Source: Heterocephalus glaber
Lineage: Eukaryota > Chordata > Mammalia > Rodentia > Bathyergidae
DNA length: 64,000 nt
NCBI RefSeq assembly: GCF_000247695.1
Contig: NW_004624801.1
Coordinates: 2,394,294-2,458,293, forward strand
Direction: 5' to 3'
Of the stretch, positions 57,485-64,000 are shown piece by piece. Within the stretch, counting starts at the first letter, position 1. Every line of letters starts with the position of its first letter. The notes beneath the pieces were generated by a model. It worked only from the letters and a program-made list of their open reading frames with translations. It searched no databases and was not told the origin of the DNA. A program made the position numbers and the translations under genes.

Positions 57485-58449
57485 GCGCAACTCCTACCAT
57501 TTTTTATGTGTACAATAGATAACACTGCTCCTTCGCACCTATTGTTATGCCCTGCATACGTACATGCTCAAAAATGCTCATCCAGTGAGCTGTCCCCCAG
57601 CAGAGGTCGACCCAAATTCAGCTCCATACTGCCTGCCCCCAGCCTAGGAGCCCGGCATTCTCCTATGTCTGCATTCCACATTTTTTCTCTAAACTCCTAA
57701 CATTCTATCCTGGATATGGCAGTTCATTGGGTAGCTTTAAGGAAAAACCTTCTAGTAAAAGTTGGGAGGCACCACTGGAGTAGACAGGGTTGATGCCTTA
57801 GAATTTAGGGCCCCCTGACATTAATTACCCTGATCATCCTGGGAAAATCTGATTGCCACCAGTCCAGGTAGTTCCTAGCTCCATACATTTAGCAAGAGAA
57901 GCTGGGTCCTCTGCCCCGGCCCTGTGGTTGTACTCCAGTGAAAGAGTTAACCTAACCTCATTTGTACAGAGATTTCTCTGTAATCTGTCCACATGTCCCA
58001 GGGATCAGGACTGTGGGAGGTGGTGCTAGTCTGTGGCAGTTGCTCAGGCCTTTGGCCCACGGCCCACCAAGCTCCCAAAGCCCTCTGGTTCAAGTTGATT
58101 TCAGATTTAATTCAGAACAACCCAGTAGAAGCTGAGGTCTCTGCAAGGCCATCACACAGAGCTTGGAGATGGTCGAGGAGATAAGCATCACACCATGAGA
58201 CAGAAGGTTGGAAGAGTTGCCCATCGACTTCACCTGTGAAAACAAGCCAGCAATAAATGCTGGAGCAAAGGAGTGCCAAGAATTGGGGCTCCATGGAAGC
58301 CTGAGCTGAGCCTGAAGATGATGGTAGCAGGGAGTTTGGAAGGAAGGGTGTTCATGAAAAATATCTTCCAAGCAGTAGAGCAGTCTCAACACAGCCACAT
58401 TTTTGCTGTTCCCATAGACAAACAGAAGAGGCCTGCCTGCCTCTTCATT
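57485..58449. other. Unassigned non-coding sequence
   Basis: A 131-codon minus-strand frame (58090-58485) has no recognisable domain. No repeat is named. Confidence 0.45.
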
Positions 58450-58460
58450 CCCCCCCCCCC
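58450..58460 (+). repeat. C11 homopolymer
   Basis: Eleven consecutive C residues, a likely sequencing length-error site. Confidence 0.9.
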
Positions 58461-58882
58461 TCCTAAGCAAAATGCCTGATACCAATCAACCCTCAAACTA
58501 GTGTGATTTAAAAACCACACCTGAGAAGGACTAAGAAAAACAAAAAGAAACACAATAGAATGGGGAGAAAGGGATAGGTAAACAGGGAAGGTTAGTCTAC
58601 AAATCTGTAGGTTTGGGGCCCCTGGTAGGGTAGAAGTTCAGAGATGCTTTAAGGTCTTCATTGATTGGTTAGCCACAAAGTTGTCTTCATATTTCTAGAA
58701 GTACATATAGCCTATTGGGCCCCAAATCAGAAGAGCCTCGAATTCTGGGATGCTTCATAGTAATAGATTTCTGAGTCTTCACCTAAACTTAAGAATAGGC
58801 CAAGGGGGTAGGAAAATTAGCATTGTAAGGTACTCTTCAGATTACTTTGAGCATATATCTTAAAGACTGTGATCACTTAGAA
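58461..58882. other. Unassigned non-coding sequence
   Basis: No gene or named repeat is recognised. Confidence 0.45.
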
Positions 58883-59076
58883 CAGGGATTGGCAAACTAC
58901 TGTCCATGGGCCAAATGTGGCTTGCCATCCCATTTTGTAAATAAAGTTTTATTGGAACACAGCCACACCCATTTGTTTATATACTATCTATGGTGGCTTC
59001 TGCAATACAAAAGCTGAGCTGAGTAACCTGAGACACAGATGATGAGACCCCCCGCCAAAACATTTGCCAATCCCTG
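58883..59076 (+). mobile_element. Complete hAT-Charlie-like element with TIRs
   Basis: The element is 194 bp. Its left end CAGGGATTGGCAAACT and right end (reverse complement CAGGGATTGGCAAATG) form 16-bp terminal inverted repeats with two differences. The interior has AAATAAAGTTTTATTGG. The flanking octamers ACTTAGAA and TTCTATAA are only loosely alike, so a target-site duplication is not proved. No transposase is encoded; it would have depended on an autonomous hAT. Confidence 0.8.
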
Positions 59077-59084
59077 TTCTATAA

Positions 59085-59240
59085 CAGTGGTCCCCAACTT
59101 CAGTGGTATATTAGGACCATATAAGGAAAAGTAAAACTTGCTGATATGGGCCCACCCAAATCCACTGAGTTGAAATGGCATGGACAGTTTTTGATGCCAC
59201 TAAAGCCTAGACAATCTTTGGAGATCCCCATGAAAGACTG
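59085..59240 (+). mobile_element. Possible hAT-type fragment
   Basis: CAGTGGTCCCCAACTTCAGTG resembles a hAT terminus and lies just beyond the complete element. The remainder is not matched to a family. Confidence 0.35.
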
Positions 59241-59445
59241 TTTTGGAAATTATTTAGAATTTCCTGATGCTCTCTCCTCTAATAGAAAAGGACCTCAACA
59301 AATCTTTTCATAGGACCTTCCAAGATGACCATGACCTACTGCTAAAGGGTGATTTAGCTGTACCTAGCTTCAGTGACAATAAGCACAGTTCCAAATGTTA
59401 TTCCCCTGGGATTCCCCAGTCCTGCTCTGTGTGAAGGAGATTCCC
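59241..59445. other. Unassigned non-coding sequence
   Basis: Nothing recognised. Confidence 0.4.
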
Positions 59446-59625
59446 CAGCTTGCTTCAGCACTGGCTGGCCCACAAACTAGGAGCACTGGAATCACTGGAG
59501 GGATTTGAAATCCAGACCCCACATCCCACCCAGAACCAAGAGCAGACTCTCCCTGGGCAGGGCTAAGAGTAGGTTTTGCCAGTGAGCTTCCAGGCAATCT
59601 TTAAGGCATTCAGACTTGGGAGCCC
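59446..59625 (+). mobile_element. MER5-like hAT relic
   Basis: 'GGAATCACTGGAGGGATTTG' near 59488 and GAGCTTCCAGGCAATCTTTAA near 59583 resemble MER5-type blocks. The ends are eroded. Confidence 0.45.
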
Positions 59626-59825
59626 CTGGTAGCCAGCTCTCTACAGCTTGGCTGAAGAAAGTCTCATTTCAGCCTGGTTAAAGGCTTCCTCTGAAAGGTG
59701 GTCACCCTCAAAAGTGTCATTTTTCCTGCTTTTGATGAGATTTTGGAAGGTAGCTGATCCTAGCACCATTTCTTGGCACCCAGTCTGGGGAAATCACCAC
59801 TATGATTGCTGTTAAAGTTAGGGGG
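59626..59825. other. Unassigned non-coding sequence
   Basis: Nothing recognised. Confidence 0.4.
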
Positions 59826-60122
59826 ACATATGTGTATGTGTGTCATTGTGTGTGAATATGTGTGTTTGTTTGTGAATGTGTGTCTCCTTGTGGGCATACA
59901 TGTACTCATGCACATGTAAGTGTGTGTTTGTGTGTGTCTAAGTGAATACATAGGCAAACGTGTTGGTGTGGTGCATACATGGGAGTGTGTGGGTGTGCAA
60001 ATGTGCATACATTTGCATGCATGTGTTTGAGTGTGTGTTCATGTGTGCAGTGTGTGAACATGGTAATGTATGAGTGTGTATGTTCATGTGTGAATGCATG
60101 TAATTGTGTGTGTGAGAGAGAG
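59826..60122 (+). repeat. Degenerate TG-rich tract
   Basis: About 300 bases of TG/TA/CA alternation with many variants, ending in GAGAGAGAGAGA. It is an old decayed microsatellite, prone to Z-DNA. Cys-, Val- and His-rich open frames on both strands come from it. Confidence 0.9.
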
Positions 60123-60449
60123 AGAAGAAACTACTACACAGGAGATCGTCCTACTCAGCAATGACAGCCCTGCCTCTGCCGGGGGTCAGCGGGTGGGGAC
60201 ACACTGTTGGGGCTACTGAGGTGTGAGAGTCCCAGCATCAGGTCAGGAGGGGGCTGTTCTCAAGGTCACATGCCTCAGCGCCCTTCTTGGTGCCAGCATT
60301 TGAAGTCCCTTCATTACATCCCTGCTGTCACCTTTCTGAGTCATCTGACTTGGGACAATAACCATGCCTACCTGAAAGCATCTCAGGGGTGGACAGGAAA
60401 AGGAGACAAGATAGCCTTCACGTGCGGAGGCTGTCAGCGATTGTCCGAG
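60123..60449. other. Unassigned non-coding sequence
   Basis: No gene or named repeat is recognised. Confidence 0.45.
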
Positions 60450-60610
60450 GGCTTGTCTTTTCACCAAACGTTGAGTAAGAACTTGCTCTGGACCAGCTCT
60501 GTTGTAGATACTTGATGTAAAGCACTGAACAGAAACATAAAATTCTGTCCTCATGGAAAATAGGTGCTAGTGGGAACGGGGAGGAGGACAGAAATAAACA
60601 ACCAAGTAAG
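60450..60610 (-). mobile_element. Probable L2 3'-end remnant (reverse strand)
   Basis: CTGTTGTAGATACTTGATGTA, then ATTCTGTCCTCATGGAAAAT and GACAGAAATAAACAACCAAG is the reversed L2 3'-end order. Confidence 0.45.
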
Positions 60611-61720
60611 TACGTGAAGTGAGCAGATGGTACCTTCAGATGGTGACAAAAGTTATAAGGAAAAATAAGCAGGGCCACAGATTCCCTGCAAACACAGATG
60701 TCCATATCCATCATCACTCAGAAAAGGGTGCAGTCCATGGTGACTTTCCTGCATGGATGCTTTGGCTCCTTCATCTCAGGACCCCCAAACTTCCTGGGGC
60801 TCAAAAGTACTCATTGGTGGTTACAGACTAATCATTCTATCTAGACAGCGTGCAAAGCACAACAAAAATCACACAGAAAATACAAACAGATGAAAAGCCC
60901 CACACTTTTGCTGCATGTTTGTCTCTCCTGGCCTCTGTGGAGGGTGAATATTTATCTCCATGCACAAGAAGCTGGGGCCCCCGAGCAGCAGCAGTGGGAC
61001 CCCAATTCCAGAGACAGCAGCTGCCACTCTGGGGACAGCTGAGTGCCCGAGCCTGCTAGAGGAACGCCCACCCCCCCAGAACTCAAACCTCATATTTAGG
61101 CTGTAACTCTAGACTCATAAAAGACAGAGAAACCACGACCGAGGCGATTAGAGCCAACCCTGACCCCGGGGGGAGTTTTGTAATGAAGGAAGAAGATTTT
61201 GAAATAACTTGCTCTTCCAACCAGTGAGAAATAAATCTCAGTTTCTGGTCAGAGGCTAAGGCTCACTGGCTCAAGGATACACTCAGGAGAGAAATCCACC
61301 ATTGCTCCTCGGCCCTGTCCCGGCTCCACCCAGAGCTGCCAGGGAAATGACCATTTTCTAGCTCCATCCGGCGCCCCTCACCCAGCTGTCAAAGAGCCTT
61401 CCTTCCTCCCCTCTGCACCAACATGCGCAGCACTTTCTGCTGACCGCGCTTTCTCACTCTCCTTTGGCTCTCATTTTGTGCAAACTCAGCCCTTATGCAA
61501 GTTTTGCTCCTTTATTTCAATTCCATATACTTCCTTACCCCCCGACACACACACACAACATAACATACAATCTGGGATCAAATCAATGATACACAGCCTG
61601 TAGAACAGCCAAACAGGTACAAAGTGTGTGTGTTGTTATTATTCCCTAACAAATCAACATGACCTTTTTCTCCAAAGCTCCACAGACACAAGCCCCAGAG
61701 CGTGCACATGCATGTACATA
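60611..61720. other. Unassigned non-coding sequence
   Basis: Positions 60960-61040 and 61310-61450 are GC-richer with a few CpGs. I see no exon, promoter or repeat I can name. Confidence 0.45.
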
Positions 61721-61742
61721 CACACACACACACACACACACA
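61721..61742 (+). repeat. (CA)11 microsatellite
   Basis: An uninterrupted CA run of 22 bases. Confidence 0.95.
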
Positions 61743-61904
61743 TCTCAGCATTGCTTAGAGCTCCCAGTGGGCATCCATGTGTATTGCTAGAGTTGTGATG
61801 AAGGACCATAAAATGTGGGAGGTGGAGATGCCAGTTTCTGCTCTCCTGAGGGCCTGAGCACTTCACATGGAACATCTTCAATAATCCAGTTGCAATCTGT
61901 GATA
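61743..61904. other. Unassigned non-coding sequence
   Basis: Nothing recognised. Confidence 0.4.
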
Positions 61905-62040
61905 CCCAAGGTACTCCAAACTACTAGTATCATTCCTGCCTTTCAGGCCAAAAAATAACACCCCCACAAAAAAGTTAAATAATTTCTCTAATGTAGCACA
62001 GCCATGAGATGGAACCCAGGCTTGCATGATCCTCAAGACT
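61905..62040 (-). mobile_element. Probable MIR remnant (reverse strand)
   Basis: AAAAAGTTAAATAATTTCTC, TAGCACAGCCATGAGATGGAA and CCCAGGCTTGCATGATCC resemble the reversed MIR core and tRNA-related part. Confidence 0.45.
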
Positions 62041-62640
62041 TGCTCCCCGCCAGCTCCTCACCTACACCATGCCCTTTGCCTGCCCTGTGCACCTACCTGC
62101 CAGGGCCACAGTGAGGACTACATGGCTCACTCAATGTGGAAGCTCCCACAAGTGGTAAAGCAGGTTCTAGTGCATCCTTTACTCCAGCACACTTGCCCTC
62201 TCTGAATCCCAGGAAGAGGCCGTGTCTTCCCAGGAAGAGGCCATGACTGCCCAGGCAGATGCTCACCAGAAATGCAGCAACGTGGACAGAGAGAAATGTG
62301 TAAAGGAATATGAGGAAAATCTGAGCAAGAATAGTGGACCATGAGATGCTATCTTGGCAGAATGGGTCAAGGAAGTCCTTCCTAGGAAGGGAATGCTCAG
62401 GTAGATGCCATCGAAAAGGATGAACATTGGATCTTCTGGGGAAGAGTCTTTCAGAGGTAGAAATGGTAAACTGCAAAAGAATGAGGCAGATACCCAGGCA
62501 GGGGACAGACCACAGGCAGGTGGCCAATGCTGAGTGAGAAGCATGACCGTGAAACTAGAAGTGGTAAGGGACAAGACTCCTGTCACAAGGGAAACCCGGG
62601 CCACACTCTGCTGGGTGGGAGGAAGTGGGGTCAGGGCACC
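62041..62640. other. Unassigned sequence with a short minisatellite
   Basis: A 21-bp unit beginning CCCAGGAAGAGGCC is present twice in tandem at 62208-62249, followed by a partial third copy. A 144-codon minus-strand frame (62093-62527) crosses it and has no recognisable domain. Confidence 0.5.
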
Positions 62641-63024
62641 TGCCATGGTTTGGATATCGCTGAATGTGGCCCCCGGGGCTCATGTGTTGGAGGTTTGATC
62701 CCAAGATTGGTGGCACAGGGAGATGGTGGTACCATTGAGAGCTGGGGCGTGGTGGGAAGACCTTAGGTCAACCGGGGATGTGCCTTCAGGAGGGATTGCG
62801 GGACATCTGGTTCCTGTCTCATGGTGTCATCACTTATTCACACCTATGTTCCCACCATGATGCCCTCTGCCAGGGTGTGACACAGTCAAGAGGGCTCTCA
62901 CCAGAGCTGACCAGTTTCCAGCATCATGTCTTTGAGCCTCCGCCACTGTGAGCTAAATAAACCTCTTCCATTAGTAATCTTCAGCTCCATGTATATTGTT
63001 ATGAAAGAAAAATAGACTAAAACA
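62641..63024 (+). mobile_element. MaLR-type solo LTR
   Basis: This 384-bp block starts TGCCATGGTTTGGATAT and ends AGACTAAAACA, giving TG...CA ends. 'GGGGCTCATGTGTTGGAGGT' near 62676 and a 'GTGAGCTAAATAAACCTCTT' polyadenylation segment near 62949 are in MaLR order. The flanking pentamers GCACC (62636-62640) and GCATC (63025-63029) match at four of five positions, consistent with a decayed target-site duplication. No internal region remains. Confidence 0.85.
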
Positions 63025-64000
63025 GCATCCACTGATAACAGAAAGGAAGGGCTCTGGCTGATTGGGACAGCAGCGTTTTTCTCTGGAAAGCAGCTCCTGG
63101 CGCTCACGAGTTCAGCACAAACCACACACTGACCATACAGGGGCTCTTTCCCAGCCTTCACTCTTCCATTTATTCACTTTGTTAAACCCACGGATCACCT
63201 GCTAAGCAAGGAGACCAGGGAAGAGGGAAGTTTGCAGAGGTCCCACCCCCTCCTACCAACATGTCCTCCCCGCCCTGGGCTTATTTGCATGGGTTAGCGG
63301 CAGTAAACAGTTCATTGCAACAGAGCAGAAACCACGCTGGTCTTAGCAGGAGCATCCCACAGCAGGAAACGGTTGGGGTCAGAGGTAGGGTAGCAAGGAG
63401 GCAACGGAGTGATTCGGGGTGCAGACACTACCTAAGCAAATGTGACTTTCCACATTCCTGCTAAGGGACGCCTGATGCAAAACTATTTGACTGCTGTGGC
63501 TGCAGGCATTAGTCTCTGAGCCTGGAAGGAGGCACAGGCTCCTTCAGAGGTAAAAGTGCCCGCGGGCCAGCCTCTTGACATGGGCAAGAGCTGCCTGGAT
63601 TGAAGATCCTGAGGGAGCTTCCCTCTCAAGAAAGCAACCCCGGTTGTTGCCTTGCTCTTGGCCTTGGTCTTGCTTTTCACCAGAGAGGAGCTGGGCTCTT
63701 TAATGTTTGCACTACTCAGTTATGGAGTGTGTCAGATGGTAGAAAGAGAAGCCATGGCAAAAGGTAGTGATTTCTTCCCTTCCCCCTTCAAAGAGGGTGT
63801 TATTTTCCTTGCAAATATTTTTCCAAAATAGTAATAAAAAATTACAGGAAATTGTTAGAGTCCTAAAAGGCCTGGGAATTACCCATCCCAGGGCCCAGGG
63901 ATCCCACCACCAGCCAGCCAGGTGAGGAGATTCAGCTTGCTTCACCCTTTCTTTTCTCACTGGATGGCCCGCCTCCCCTCAAAAGATTCAGTGAAGTCCC
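63025..64000. other. Unassigned non-coding sequence
   Basis: An octamer-like ATTTGCAT occurs near 63282. I see no gene or named repeat. Confidence 0.45.

Noticed and set aside
59760..60164. Cys/His-rich peptides on both strands
   Set aside because: They are translations of the degenerate TG-rich tract. Open frames on both strands at once are typical of simple repeats.
1..64000. CRISPR array, prophage, integron or bacterial operon
   Set aside because: There are no regularly spaced direct repeats with unique spacers and no bacterial-style gene packing. All mobile elements are mammalian.
1..64000. Muroid rodent origin (mouse, rat, hamster)
   Set aside because: I found no B2 or B4 SINEs in 64 kb, while B1-ID composites and a divergent ID subfamily are present. 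This is an argument from absence, so it is not conclusive.

Overview
The window is mammalian nuclear DNA, and I find no supportable protein-coding gene, rRNA, functional tRNA, CRISPR array or bacterial-style operon in it. The best reading is an intergenic or large-intron segment of a rodent chromosome. Rodent origin rests on B1 (7SL-derived) SINEs, tRNA-Ala-derived ID-type SINEs and B1-ID composite SINEs lying beside pan-mammalian MIR, L2, MLT/MaLR and hAT (MER5A/MER20-type) relics. I saw no B2 or B4 copies, which argues against mouse, rat or hamster. A squirrel-related, beaver-related or hystricognath rodent fits better, but I cannot name the species.

Layout. Positions 1-9600 hold a SINE, an MLT2-type LTR, two reverse-strand MaLR LTRs, L2 tails and a cluster of hAT relics (6740-8222). 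Positions 9600-16500 are mostly unassigned, with a CpG-dense patch near 10990-11135 and a reverse-strand solo ERV LTR at 13321-13925. A composite retroposon bounded by a 16-bp target-site duplication occupies 16566-17147: an ID-type SINE at its 5' end and an L1-like 3' end. Positions 17-31 kb are mainly unassigned, with MIR, L2/CR1 and LTR remnants and a near-perfect 30-bp inverted repeat at 29033-29109. Positions 31.3-32.9 kb carry two B1-ID composites in opposite orientations.

The largest single feature is a dead L1 (about 35.7-41.45 kb, plus strand). It contains ORF1 and ORF2 remnants and is interrupted by three later SINEs, each with a recognisable target-site duplication. Positions 42-46.7 kb carry another SINE, an L2/CR1 piece, MER20-type and other hAT relics, a local duplication of about 125 bp (44090/45347) and a B1. 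Positions 47.5-48 kb contain the longest open frame in the window (178 codons, minus strand), which I do not accept as a gene. A roughly 2.2-kb decayed L2/CR1 body lies at 49.3-51.6 kb. The last 12 kb contain a Tigger-like relic, an MLT1-type LTR, a B1-ID composite, MIR, a complete hAT element with terminal inverted repeats, a TG-rich tract and a solo MaLR LTR.

These elements do not work together as a system; they are layers of insertion, and nesting plus target-site duplications give their relative order. I found no convincing undescribed biological system. The items most worth checking are the SINE/L1 composite, the strong hairpin, the CpG-dense patch, the local duplication and the divergent ID subfamily. 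Family names come from recognition of consensus-like sequence, not from a database search.
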